NCBI RefSeq assembly: GCF_013359725.1
Contig: NZ_JABFMW010000040.1
Span: 1-33,836, forward strand
Origin: Pseudarthrobacter sp. C4D7
GTDB lineage: Bacteria; Actinomycetota; Actinomycetes; Actinomycetales; Micrococcaceae
Length of the DNA: 33,836 bases
Direction: 5' to 3'
The notes under the pieces were generated by a model. The model had not been told where the DNA came from and did not search any database. It saw only the letters and a program-made list of their open reading frames with translations. Position 1 is the first letter of the stretch. Each line of letters starts with the position of its first letter. Positions 15,644 through 24,022 of the stretch are shown here, piece by piece. The position numbers and the translations under genes are program-made.

Positions 15644-16924
15644 TTACTTTATTCCTGCCTCCACCGCTTCGCCGGCCGCGGGGGCCGGTTGTTCCTGTGC
15701 CGGCGACGGGCTGGTCTTGAGCTTGAAGCGCTTTCCCATCTCGCCGCCGCCACCGCCGCGGTTCTTGTTGAAGATGTCGAAACCGACTGCGACAAGGAGC
15801 ACCAGGCCCTTGATGAGCTGCTGGTAATCGGTGCCCAGGCCCAGGATGGACATGCCGTTGTTCAGCACGCCCATGATGAGGCCACCGATCATGGCTCCCG
15901 CCACTGTTCCGATACCGCCGGTGACGGCGGCGCCGCCAATGAAGGCTGCGGCGATGGAGTCGAGCTCGAAGCCGGTTCCGCCGGCAGGCTGCGCGGAGTT
16001 GAGCCGGGCGGTGAAGACCAGGCCGGCCAGTGCGGCGAGCACGCCCATGTTCACGAACAGCCGGAACGTGACGGCCTTGGTCTTGATGCCCGACAGTTCG
16101 GCCGCGTGGAGGTTGCCGCCGATGGCGTACGTGTGCCGGCCGAAGACGCTGTTGTTCATGAGCGCCGTGTATCCGATCACCAGCACGGCCAGGACCACCA
16201 GGACGATCGGCGTGCCCCTGTAGGAGGCCAGCAGGAAGGTGATGATGAGCATGAGCAGCGCCGTGAAGGTGGTTTTGATGACGAACCAGACCATGGGTTC
16301 GCTCTCAAGATCGAACTTCCGGCGGACCCGGCGCTCCTTGAAGGCCTGGATCAGAAGGGCGATGGTGGCGCCGACGCCCAGGATGACCGTAAGCCATTCC
16401 AGCACGGAGGTGCCGCCGGAGATGTCCGGCAGGAAGCCGCCGCCCAAAGCCCGCAGTTCGGCGGGGAACGGGGTGATCTGCTGGTTCTTGAGGGTGATGA
16501 GGGTCAGGCCGCGGAAGATGAGCATGCCGGCCAGGGTGACAATGAAGGCCGGGATTCCCACGTAGGCGATCCAGTAGCCCTGCCAGGCACCCACCAGTGC
16601 ACCGACCAGCAGGCACGCGGGGATGGCGGCCCACCAGGGCCAGCCCCAGTGGACGATCATGACGCCGGCAACGGCTCCGATGAACCCGGCGACTGAGCCG
16701 ACCGAAAGGTCGATGTGCCCGGCGATGATCACCATCACCATGCCGATAGCCAGGATGAGGATGTAGCTGTTCTGGACCACCAGGTTGGTGACGTTCTGCG
16801 GCTCCAGGAGGATACCGCCGGTCAGGCCCTGGAACAGCAGGACGATCAGGATCAGGGCAACGAAGATGCCGACCTGGCGCAGGCGGCTGGTGAGGAATCC
16901 GAGCGATTCTCGTAGGGCGGACAT
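15644..16924 (-). CDS. mmsB: Sugar ABC transporter permease MmsB (GguB/XylH type)
   Basis: 426 residues, a CUT2-family (RbsC-like) permease of the multiple-monosaccharide importer subgroup. About ten hydrophobic segments are visible. Family stretches include AGHIDLSVGSVAGFIGAVAGV, YVGIPAFIVTLAGMLIFRG, and GGNLHAAELSGIKTKAVTFRLFVNMG. Near the C-terminus, an IGGLIMGVLNNGMSILG segment precedes the last membrane helix. The tail is rich in Gly, then Ala/Pro/Glu. It forms the membrane channel for the sugar delivered by ChvE. Its start lies 4 bases after the mmsA stop, so it is the third gene of chvE-mmsA-mmsB. Confidence 0.94.
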   Translation of the reverse strand: MSALRESLGFLTSRLRQVGIFVALILIVLLFQGLTGGILLEPQNVTNLVVQNSYILILAIGMVMVIIAGHIDLSVGSVAGFIGAVAGVMIVHWGWPWWAAIPACLLVGALVGAWQGYWIAYVGIPAFIVTLAGMLIFRGLTLITLKNQQITPFPAELRALGGGFLPDISGGTSVLEWLTVILGVGATIALLIQAFKERRVRRKFDLESEPMVWFVIKTTFTALLMLIITFLLASYRGTPIVLVVLAVLVIGYTALMNNSVFGRHTYAIGGNLHAAELSGIKTKAVTFRLFVNMGVLAALAGLVFTARLNSAQPAGGTGFELDSIAAAFIGGAAVTGGIGTVAGAMIGGLIMGVLNNGMSILGLGTDYQQLIKGLVLLVAVGFDIFNKNRGGGGGEMGKRFKLKTSPSPAQEQPAPAAGEAVEAGIK

Positions 16925-16928
16925 TTCG

Positions 16929-18458
16929 CTATTCCTTCTCTTTGGTCATGTAGTGCATCAGGGTTTCCTGGGTGGCCTCTGCGATGGGCACCTCACCGGT
17001 GATGTGCCCGGCAGCGAGCGTGTAGATGCGGTCACAGATGCCCAGGAGCTCGGGAAGTTCCGAGGAAATCACGATGACTGCTTTTCCTTCTGCCGCCAGT
17101 TTGGCGATGATCGTATAGATCTCGTATTTGGCGCCAACGTCGATTCCGCGCGTGGGTTCGTCCAGGATGAGCACGTCCGGGTCCGAGAACATCCATTTGC
17201 TCAGCACCACCTTTTGCTGGTTTCCGCCGGACAGTTTCCCGGTGATGGCGGCAACCGAGGGCGCTTTGATGTTCATGCTGCGGCGGTAGCCGTTGGCCAC
17301 CACGGTCTCCTGGTTCTTGTCCACGAAGCCGTGCTTGGCAAGCTTGCGCAGCGCTGCCAGGGAGATGTTCCGCTTGATGTCCTCGATGAGGTTCAGGCCG
17401 TAGTGCTTGCGGTCCTCGGTGGCGTAGGCAATGCCGTGCCTGATGGCGTCCGAGACTGTTGCTGTGTTGATTTCCTCGCCGTATTTGTACACCTTGCCGG
17501 AGGTGGCAGTGCCGTAGGTGCGGCCGAAGACGCTCATGGCAAGTTCGGTGCGCCCTGCGCCCATGAGGCCGGCCAGGCCGACAACCTCACCCTTGCGGAC
17601 GTGCAGGTTGGCGTTGTTGACCACCATGCGGCTGTGGTCCTGGGGGTGGCGCACGGACCAGTCCTCGATCCGCAGGACTTCCTCGCCGATGTTCGGCTCC
17701 CTGTCGGGGTACAGGCTTTCCAAGTCCCGGCCCACCATGCCGCGGATGATCCGCTCCTGGGTGATCTGGCCTTCGTCGAGCCGCAGGGTCTCGATGGTCT
17801 TGCCGTCACGGATGATGGTGACGGCGTCCGCCACCTTCCGGATTTCATTGAGTTTGTGGCTGATGATGATGCTGGTGACGCCCTGGCCCTTCAGGTGGAG
17901 GATCAGGTCCAGCAGGTGGCCGGAATCTTCGTCGTTGAGCGCGGCCGTGGGCTCGTCCAGGATCAGCAGCTTGACTTCCTTGGACAGGGCCTTGGCGATT
18001 TCCACCAGCTGCTGCTTGCCAACGCTGATGTGCTGCACGGGCGTGACGGGGTTTTCGTCGAGGCCAACGCGGGCCAGCAGCCGGGCCGCTTCCAGGTTGG
18101 TCTTGCGCCAGTCCACCCATCCGTTGGTGGCCTGCTCGTTGCCGAGGTAGATGTTCTCTGCAATGGAGAGGTACGGGCTCAGGGCCAGTTCCTGGTGGAT
18201 GATGACAATTCCGCGCTTCTCGCTGTCGGAGATGCTGGAGAAGTTGCAGGGTTCGTTCTCGAAGAGGATTTCCCCGTCGAAGGTGTTGTGTGCATAGACG
18301 CCGGACAACACTTTCATAAGCGTTGATTTGCCGGCTCCGTTTTCACCGCAGATGGCGTGGACCTCTCCACGGTTCACATCCAGGGTGACGTCCTGGAGGG
18401 CCTTTACGCCCGGGAACGTCTTGGTGATTCCTCGCATTTGGAGAATGGGTGTGTTCAT
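16929..18458 (-). CDS. mmsA: Sugar ABC transporter ATPase MmsA (two nucleotide-binding domains)
   Basis: 509 residues from ATG 18458; an in-frame TTG at 18464 exists, but GTGGGA sits 7 bases before the ATG. It has two fused ABC domains, as in RbsA/XylG. The N-terminal domain has Walker A GENGAGKS (38-45), the variant signature SVGKQQ (145-150), and Walker B LLILDEP with D168/E169. The C-terminal domain has the usual degenerate P-loop GLMGAGRTE (about 297-305), signature LSGGNQQK (409-416), and LILDEPTRG (430-438). This asymmetry is normal for CUT2 importers. The subfamily (GguA/MmsA) handles arabinose, galactose, xylose and related sugars; the neighbouring araBDA genes point to L-arabinose. 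A gap of 106 bases containing a strong hairpin separates it from chvE. Confidence 0.94.
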   Translation of the reverse strand: MNTPILQMRGITKTFPGVKALQDVTLDVNRGEVHAICGENGAGKSTLMKVLSGVYAHNTFDGEILFENEPCNFSSISDSEKRGIVIIHQELALSPYLSIAENIYLGNEQATNGWVDWRKTNLEAARLLARVGLDENPVTPVQHISVGKQQLVEIAKALSKEVKLLILDEPTAALNDEDSGHLLDLILHLKGQGVTSIIISHKLNEIRKVADAVTIIRDGKTIETLRLDEGQITQERIIRGMVGRDLESLYPDREPNIGEEVLRIEDWSVRHPQDHSRMVVNNANLHVRKGEVVGLAGLMGAGRTELAMSVFGRTYGTATSGKVYKYGEEINTATVSDAIRHGIAYATEDRKHYGLNLIEDIKRNISLAALRKLAKHGFVDKNQETVVANGYRRSMNIKAPSVAAITGKLSGGNQQKVVLSKWMFSDPDVLILDEPTRGIDVGAKYEIYTIIAKLAAEGKAVIVISSELPELLGICDRIYTLAAGHITGEVPIAEATQETLMHYMTKEKE

Positions 18459-18519
18459 CGTCAATTCCCACTGACTGGTCGAAGCTGGGCCGTCCTGCTG
18501 GTGCAGGAGGCGGCGGGAA

Positions 18520-18554
18520 GGGCTGTGGCCGGACCTGTTGCCCGGCCACAGCCC
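18520..18554 (-). other. Intercistronic hairpin between chvE and mmsA
   Basis: GGGCTGTGGCCGG (18520-18532) pairs perfectly with CCGGCCACAGCCC (18542-18554); 13 bp with a 9-base loop. It starts 11 bases past the chvE stop, inside the importer operon, and has no T-run. I infer partial termination or protection of the chvE mRNA 3' end, which would give more binding protein than ATPase and permease. Confidence 0.65.
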
Positions 18555-18564
18555 CGTTCGCTGA

Positions 18565-19692
18565 CTACTTGACGTCGGCGTCGGAGTAGTAACCCGAGTC
18601 GATCAGTTCCTTCTTGTAGTTGTCCTTGGTGATGATCACGGACTTCAGCAGGTAGGCCGGAACAACCTTGACCTTGTTGTTGTAGGTCTTGGTGTCGTTG
18701 GTTTCCGGTTCCTGGCCCTTGAGGACAGCGTCAACCATCTTTACGGCCTGGGCACCCAGCTGGCGGGTGTCCTTGAAGATGGTGGAGTACTGCTCGCCGG
18801 CGATGATGGACTTGACGGAGCCCTTCTCGGCGTCCTGGCCGGTCACCACGGGAAGGCTGCCCTTCGCGTAGCCGCCGGTGCTGGTGAGGGCTGAGAGGAT
18901 GCCGATGGAGAGGCCGTCGTACGGGGACAGGACGCCGTTGAGCTTGGTGCCGGAGCTGTAGGCGGAGGTGATGATGTCCTCCATGCGCTTCTGGGCTACG
19001 GGTGCCTGCCAGCGGAGGATGGCAGCCTGCTCGAACTTGGTCTGGCCGCTGGGGACCTTCAGGGTGCCTGCATCCAGGTACGGCTTCAGGGTGTCCATGG
19101 CGCCGGTCCAGAAGAAGTTGGCGTTGTTGTCGTCGGGGCTGCCGGCGAAAAGCTCGATGTTGAACGGACCCTTGCCGTCCACCTTCTTGCCGCTGGCGTC
19201 AACCAGGCCCAGGCCGGTCAGGAGCGAGGTGGCCTGCTGGACGCCCACCGTGTAGTTGTCGAACGTGGTGTAGTAGTCGACGTTCGGCGTGCCGTTGATG
19301 AGGCGGTCATAGGCGATGACCTTGACGTTCTGTTCCTTGGCCTTGGCCAGGACGTCGGTCAGGGTGGTGCCGTCAATAGCGGCGACGATCAGCGCCTTGG
19401 CGCCCTTGGTCAGCATGTTTTCGATCTGCGAGACCTGGGTGGGGATGTCGTCATTGGCGAACTGCAGGTCCGTCTTGTAGCCGAGGTCCTTCAGGGACTT
19501 CTCCACGTTGGCGCCGTCCGCGATCCACCGTTCGGACGTCTGCGTGGGCATCGAGATGCCTACCAGTGAATCACTGGGCTTCGCGGCGCCGCTGGATTCG
19601 CTGGTTCCGCCGCGGGAGCCGCAGCCTGTGGCCCCCACCGTCAGGGCGAGGACAACAGCCACCGCGCCCATCAGTTTTTTGATTCTCACCAT
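18565..19692 (-). CDS. chvE: Sugar-binding lipoprotein ChvE (multiple monosaccharides)
   Basis: 375 residues from ATG 19692, which has AAGGAGA directly upstream; the frame is open to 19713 but that start lacks such a site. The N-terminus is a lipoprotein signal: RIKK, a hydrophobic core, and GATGC with C24 as lipidated Cys (the -3 Ala is slightly off consensus). The mature protein is a ribose/galactose-binding-type periplasmic fold: LVGISMPTQTSERW, LIVAAIDGTTLTDVLAKAKEQNVKVIAYDRL, ELFAGSPDDNNANFFWTGAMD, and VTGQDAEKGSVKSIIAGEQYSTIFKD. It is the ChvE/GguAB-type receptor. It is first in its operon, next to the operator region shared with araBDA, so the physiological ligand is probably L-arabinose. 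Confidence 0.94.
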   Translation of the reverse strand: MVRIKKLMGAVAVVLALTVGATGCGSRGGTSESSGAAKPSDSLVGISMPTQTSERWIADGANVEKSLKDLGYKTDLQFANDDIPTQVSQIENMLTKGAKALIVAAIDGTTLTDVLAKAKEQNVKVIAYDRLINGTPNVDYYTTFDNYTVGVQQATSLLTGLGLVDASGKKVDGKGPFNIELFAGSPDDNNANFFWTGAMDTLKPYLDAGTLKVPSGQTKFEQAAILRWQAPVAQKRMEDIITSAYSSGTKLNGVLSPYDGLSIGILSALTSTGGYAKGSLPVVTGQDAEKGSVKSIIAGEQYSTIFKDTRQLGAQAVKMVDAVLKGQEPETNDTKTYNNKVKVVPAYLLKSVIITKDNYKKELIDSGYYSDADVK

Positions 19693-19786
19693 TTTCTCCT
19701 TCCGCGGCAGCACTGCCGCGAAGTGTTGGTGGACCGGACAGCCTCAGTGCTCCCTGGTCCTGGCCACATTGTTGATGTGTCGGTTC

Positions 19787-19815
19787 AATATAGACCGATT
19801 TGTGAACGCTAACAA
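19787..19815 (-). promoter_or_regulatory. Promoter of the chvE-mmsA-mmsB operon
   Basis: On the minus strand, TTGTTA (19815-19810; 4/6 match to -35), a 17-base spacer, then TATATT (19792-19787; 5/6 match to -10). This places the transcript start near 19780, about 88 bases before chvE. The operator at 19801-19815 covers the -35 and half of the spacer, the position expected for repression. Confidence 0.6.
19801..19815. promoter_or_regulatory. Arabinose operator, chvE side
   Basis: TGTGAACGCTAACAA, a LacI-type imperfect palindrome centred on CG (19807-19808). It is the exact reverse complement of the operator at 19866-19880. The likely ligand is the LacI-family regulator encoded at 24023-25054. 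Confidence 0.75.
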
Positions 19816-19853
19816 GACCGTTCCCAGGGAATATCGAAAATCTTTCGGCTTCA

Positions 19854-19882
19854 TTGACTTCTGCTTTGTTAGCGTTCACACT
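19854..19882 (+). promoter_or_regulatory. Candidate promoter of araB-araD-araA
   Basis: TTGACT (19854-19859; 5/6 match to -35), a 17-base spacer, and CACACT (19877-19882; weak -10, 3/6). The operator at 19866-19880 would cover the spacer and -10. The poor -10 makes this tentative. Confidence 0.35.
19866..19880. promoter_or_regulatory. Arabinose operator, araB side
   Basis: TTGTTAGCGTTCACA, centred on CG at 19873-19874, identical over 15 bases to the reverse complement of the other operator and 66 bp away centre to centre. It lies 79 bases before the araB start. A frame open from 19854 would put this operator inside the coding region, which argues against that start. Confidence 0.75.
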
Positions 19883-19958
19883 TGCTGCAGCACATAGCTC
19901 CACCAGACCCCTAACAAACCCGGTAATGAGGCCAATGCCTCCCGGACGGAGGCAACCC

Positions 19959-21719
19959 ATGCCAGCTGCGCTGTCGACACCCAGCTCCGAATCCCGCCAT
20001 GACCCCTGCGTCATCGGAGTGGATTATGGAACCCTTTCAGGCCGCGCCGTGGTGGTGCGGGTCCGCGACGGCAAGGAACTGGGCAGTGCCGTCCATGAGT
20101 ATCCCCACGCGGTGGTCACCGATTTCCTGCCCCAGGACACAGCGGGCGACGACGGCGCCAGGCTTCCGGGGGAATGGGCGCTCCAGGTGCCCAACGACTA
20201 CCGGGACGTCCTGCGGACCGCGGTTCCTGCCGCGGTGGCTGACGCCGGGATCGACCCCTCCGCCGTCGTCGGCATTGCCACTGACTTCACCGCCTGCACC
20301 ATGGTGCCGGTCAAGGGCGACGGGACACCGCTGAACGAACTGCCCGGCTTCGCCAACCGTCCGCACGCATATGTGAAGCTCTGGCGCCACCACGCTGCGC
20401 AGGGGCAGGCCGACCGCATCAACCGGCTTGCCGCCGAGCGGGGCGAGGACTGGCTTGCCCGGTACGGCGGCCTGATCTCTTCCGAATGGGAATTCGCCAA
20501 GGGGCTGCAGCTGCTGGAGGAAGACCCGGAAACCTATGCAGCCATGGACCACTGGGTGGAAGCGGCGGACTGGATCGTGTGGCAGCTGTGCGGCCGGTAT
20601 GTCCGCAACGCCTGCACCGCCGGCTACAAAGGCATCTACCAGGATGGCCGGTATCCCTCGGAGGACTTCCTGGCTGCCCTGAACCCTGACTTCAAGGACT
20701 TCGTCAGCTCAAAGCTGGAGCACACCATCGGGCAGCTGGGGGACTCCGCCGGCACCCTGACGGCGGAGGCAGCCGCCTGGACCGGGTTGCCGGAAGGCAT
20801 CGCCGTGGCCGTGGGAAACGTTGACGCCCATGTCACTGCCCCCGCCGCGAAAGCGGTGGACGCCGGCCAGCTGGTGGCGATCATGGGCACCTCCACCTGC
20901 CATGTCATGAACGGCAGCGAACTTCGTGAAGTACCGGGAATGTGCGGTGCCGTCGACGGCGGAATCATCCCCGGCCTGTGGGGCTACGAGGCCGGACAGT
21001 CAGGGGTGGGGGACATCTTCGGCTGGTTCACCAAGTACGGCGTCCCGCCCGAATACCACCAGGCCGCCAGGGGCGCCGGGCTGGGAATCCACGAGTACCT
21101 GACCGAACTGGCTTCCCGGCAGGCCATCGGCGAGCACGGCCTGATCGCCCTGGATTGGCATTCGGGCAACCGTTCGGTCCTGGTGGACCACGAGCTGTCC
21201 GGCACCATCGTGGGCCAGACCCTGGCCACCAGGCCCGAGGACACCTACCGCGCGCTGCTGGAAGCAACCGCCTTCGGGACCCGCACCATCGTGGACGCCT
21301 TCCGCGACGCCGGAGTCCCGGTCAAGGAATTCATCGTGGCCGGCGGCCTGCTCAAGAACAAGCTCCTGATGCAGATCTACGCGGATGCCACCGGGCTGCA
21401 ACTGTCCACCATCGGCTCTGAGCAGGGGCCCGCCCTGGGCTCGGCCATCCACGCCGCCGTCGCTGCCGGCGAATACGCCGACATCCGCGAGGCCGCGGCG
21501 GCCATGGGCGCCGAACCCGGGGAGGTCTACACGCCGATTCCCGCGAATGTGGCCGCCTATGAAGAACTCTTCCAGGAGTACAAGACCCTGCACGACTACT
21601 TCGGCCGCGGCAGCAACGACGTCATGCACCGGCTCAAGGCGATCCAGCGCAAAGCCGCCGGCACCGTCACGGCAGGTGCGGTCTCCATGTCCGCAGCCGC
21701 CGCGGAGGTGTCGGCATGA
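19959..21719 (+). CDS. araB: Ribulokinase AraB
   Basis: 586 residues, an FGGY-family carbohydrate kinase that phosphorylates L-ribulose to L-ribulose 5-phosphate. The N-terminal phosphate-binding loop is IGVDYGTLSGRAVVVRV. Family landmarks follow: TDFTACTMVPV, FANRPHAYVKLWRHH, WEFAKGLQLLEEDPETYAAMDHWVEAADWIVW, VDAHVTAPAA, LVAIMGTSTCHVM, and FIVAGGLLKNKLLMQIYAD. The frame is open from 19854, but I choose ATG 19959 because GGAGG lies six bases before it and the operator lies upstream. A long Ala-rich tail closes the protein. Its stop overlaps the araD start (ATGA), so the two are translationally coupled. Confidence 0.96.
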   Translation: MPAALSTPSSESRHDPCVIGVDYGTLSGRAVVVRVRDGKELGSAVHEYPHAVVTDFLPQDTAGDDGARLPGEWALQVPNDYRDVLRTAVPAAVADAGIDPSAVVGIATDFTACTMVPVKGDGTPLNELPGFANRPHAYVKLWRHHAAQGQADRINRLAAERGEDWLARYGGLISSEWEFAKGLQLLEEDPETYAAMDHWVEAADWIVWQLCGRYVRNACTAGYKGIYQDGRYPSEDFLAALNPDFKDFVSSKLEHTIGQLGDSAGTLTAEAAAWTGLPEGIAVAVGNVDAHVTAPAAKAVDAGQLVAIMGTSTCHVMNGSELREVPGMCGAVDGGIIPGLWGYEAGQSGVGDIFGWFTKYGVPPEYHQAARGAGLGIHEYLTELASRQAIGEHGLIALDWHSGNRSVLVDHELSGTIVGQTLATRPEDTYRALLEATAFGTRTIVDAFRDAGVPVKEFIVAGGLLKNKLLMQIYADATGLQLSTIGSEQGPALGSAIHAAVAAGEYADIREAAAAMGAEPGEVYTPIPANVAAYEELFQEYKTLHDYFGRGSNDVMHRLKAIQRKAAGTVTAGAVSMSAAAAEVSA

Positions 21720-22432
21720 GCGCCGCAACGCCCATCCTGGACACCATCGAGCGAATCCGCGCCGAAGTGTGCGCCCTCCATGCCGAGCTGACCCGGTACG
21801 AACTGGTGGTGTGGACCGCGGGCAACGTCTCGGCCCGGGTGCCCGGCACCGACCTCATGGTCATCAAGCCCTCGGGTGTCTCCTACCAGGACCTGACCCC
21901 TGAGCAGATGGTGGTCACCGACCTCTACGGCACCCCCGTGAGGGGCACCAACCTTGGTGGCGGCGGCACGGTGGACTGGGGCAACCCGCCGCTGTCGCCG
22001 TCGTCGGATACCGCCGCGCACGCCTACGTGTACCGGCACATGCCGGAGGTGGGCGGTGTGGTGCATACCCACTCCACCTACGCCACCGCATGGGCTGCCA
22101 GGGGTGAGGCCATCCCGTGCGTGCTCACCATGATGGGGGACGAATTCGGCGGGGCCATCCCCGTGGGCCCGTTCGCACTCATCGGTGACGACTCGATTGG
22201 ACACGGAATCGTGGAGACGCTGAAGAACTCCACGTCGCCGGCGGTCCTGATGCAGAACCATGGCCCGTTCACCATCGGCAAGGACGCCCGGTCGGCTGTC
22301 AAAGCCGCCGTCATGTGCGAGGAAGTTGCCCGCACCGTGCATATTTCCCGGCAGCTGGGCGAGCCGCTGCCCATCGACCAGGGCCACATCGACTCCCTTT
22401 ACGCCCGTTACCAGAACGTTTACGGCCAATAA
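21716..22432 (+). CDS. araD: L-ribulose-5-phosphate 4-epimerase AraD
   Basis: 238 residues of the class II aldolase/epimerase family. It converts L-ribulose 5-phosphate to D-xylulose 5-phosphate, which enters the pentose phosphate pathway. The metal site is readable: D98 in LSPSSDTA, H117 and H119 in VVHTHSTYA, and H182 in QNHGPF. The substrate phosphate site is GNVSAR and KPSGVSY. A Gly-rich insertion (RGTNLGGGGTVDWGN, residues 77-90) lies before the metal site. The start codon overlaps the araB stop by 4 bases. Confidence 0.95.
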   Translation: MSAATPILDTIERIRAEVCALHAELTRYELVVWTAGNVSARVPGTDLMVIKPSGVSYQDLTPEQMVVTDLYGTPVRGTNLGGGGTVDWGNPPLSPSSDTAAHAYVYRHMPEVGGVVHTHSTYATAWAARGEAIPCVLTMMGDEFGGAIPVGPFALIGDDSIGHGIVETLKNSTSPAVLMQNHGPFTIGKDARSAVKAAVMCEEVARTVHISRQLGEPLPIDQGHIDSLYARYQNVYGQ

Positions 22433-22462
22433 CCGGCCTTGGAACCCTTCCCAGGAGAATTT

Positions 22463-23983
22463 ATGAGCACCGCAGCAAACACCTCCCTCGACGGCTACGA
22501 AGTCTGGTTCCTCACGGGCAGCCAGCATCTTTACGGCGAGGAAGTCCTCAAGCAGGTGGCCGCCCAGTCGCAGGAGATCGCCAACCAGCTCAACGCCTCA
22601 TCCTCCGTTCCAGTGCGGGTTGTCTGGAAGCCGGTGCTCACGGACTCGGACGCCATCCGCCGCACCGCGCTGGAGGCCAACTCGGACGATTCGGTCATTG
22701 GCGTCACGGCCTGGATGCATACCTTCAGCCCCGCCAAGATGTGGATCCAGGGCCTGGACCTGCTGCGCAAGCCCCTGCTGCACCTCCACACGCAGGCGAA
22801 CCGTGACCTTCCCTGGGCAGACATCGACTTCGACTTCATGAACCTGAACCAGGCCGCCCACGGTGACCGCGAATTCGGCTACATCCAGTCCCGCCTGGGC
22901 ATCGCCCGGAAGACCGTCGTGGGGCACGTCTCCAACCCCGACGTGGCCCGCCAAGTGGGCTCATGGCAGCGCGCCGCCGCCGGCTGGGCAGCTGTCCGGA
23001 CCCTGAAGCTGACCCGTTTTGGCGACAACATGCGCAACGTTGCCGTGACGGAGGGTGACAAGACCGAGGCGGAGCTGCGTTTCGGTGTCTCCGTCAACAC
23101 CTGGTCCGTCAATGAACTCGCCGACGCCGTCCACGGCGCTGCGGAGTCCGACGTCGACGCCCTGGTGGCCGAGTATGCGGACCTTTACGACCTGGTTCCG
23201 GAGCTCCGCCAGGGCGCGGACCGGCACGAGTCGCTGCGGTACGGCGCCCGGATCGAGCTGGGCCTGCGCTCCTTCCTGGAAGCCAATGGCTCCGCGGCGT
23301 TCACTACCTCCTTCGAGGACCTCGGCGCCTTGCGCCAGCTTCCCGGCCTCGCCGTGCAGCGCCTCATGGCCGCCGGATACGGGTTCGGCGCTGAAGGCGA
23401 CTGGAAGACCGCCATCCTGGTCCGGGCCGCCAAGGTAATGGGCGCCGGCCTGCCCGGCGGCGCCTCCCTGATGGAGGACTACACGTACCACCTGGAACCG
23501 GGCTCGGAGAAGATCCTGGGTGCCCACATGCTGGAGGTCTGCCCCTCGCTGACGGCGGCCAAGCCGCGCCTGGAAATCCACCCGCTGGGTATCGGCGGCA
23601 AGGAAGACCCCGTACGCCTGGTGTTCGACGCCGATGCCTCCCCGGGCGTCGTCGTCGCCCTGTCCGATATGCGGGACCGTTTCCGCCTGGTGGCCAACGC
23701 CGTCGACGTCGTTCCCCTGGACCAGCCGTTGCCCAACCTCCCCGTGGCCCGCGCGCTATGGGAGCCCAAGCCGGACTTCGCCACCTCCGCCGCCGCCTGG
23801 CTGACCGCCGGCGCGGCGCACCACACCGTGCTTTCCACCCAGGTGGGCATGGACGTTTTCGAGGACTTCGCCGAAATCGCCAAAACGGAACTGCTCACCA
23901 TCGACGAGGGAACCACCATCCGCCAATTCAAGAAGGACCTGAACTGGAACGCCGCCTACTACAAGCTGGCCGGCGGGATTTGA
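22463..23983 (+). CDS. araA: L-arabinose isomerase AraA
   Basis: 506 residues, the standard length. It converts L-arabinose to L-ribulose using Mn, the first step after uptake. Family stretches include YEVWFLTGSQHLYGEEVLKQVA at the N-terminus, WMHTFSPAKMWIQGL, LLHLHTQANRDLPW, and HMLEVCPSLTAAKPRLEIHPLGIGGKEDPVRLVF, which contains metal-site Glu and His. ATG 22463 follows AGGAG by five bases; an earlier in-frame ATG at 22439 lacks such a site. It is the third gene of araBDA, 30 bases after araD. The regulator follows 39 bases later. Confidence 0.97.
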   Translation: MSTAANTSLDGYEVWFLTGSQHLYGEEVLKQVAAQSQEIANQLNASSSVPVRVVWKPVLTDSDAIRRTALEANSDDSVIGVTAWMHTFSPAKMWIQGLDLLRKPLLHLHTQANRDLPWADIDFDFMNLNQAAHGDREFGYIQSRLGIARKTVVGHVSNPDVARQVGSWQRAAAGWAAVRTLKLTRFGDNMRNVAVTEGDKTEAELRFGVSVNTWSVNELADAVHGAAESDVDALVAEYADLYDLVPELRQGADRHESLRYGARIELGLRSFLEANGSAAFTTSFEDLGALRQLPGLAVQRLMAAGYGFGAEGDWKTAILVRAAKVMGAGLPGGASLMEDYTYHLEPGSEKILGAHMLEVCPSLTAAKPRLEIHPLGIGGKEDPVRLVFDADASPGVVVALSDMRDRFRLVANAVDVVPLDQPLPNLPVARALWEPKPDFATSAAAWLTAGAAHHTVLSTQVGMDVFEDFAEIAKTELLTIDEGTTIRQFKKDLNWNAAYYKLAGGI

Positions 23984-24022
23984 CCCAGTGGCACGGCTGA
24001 GGTCCGGGCCCCGGCAGAAGCC

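Noticed and set aside
16785..18326. A 513-codon plus-strand frame opposite mmsA, and a 444-codon one at 15362-16696 opposite mmsB.
   Set aside because: Both are antisense shadows with Val/Asp/Gly/His-rich composition; the minus-strand genes have full domain sets and proper starts.
19854..19958. Upstream start for araB.
   Set aside because: It would place an operator inside the coding region, and GGAGG with correct spacing supports ATG 19959.
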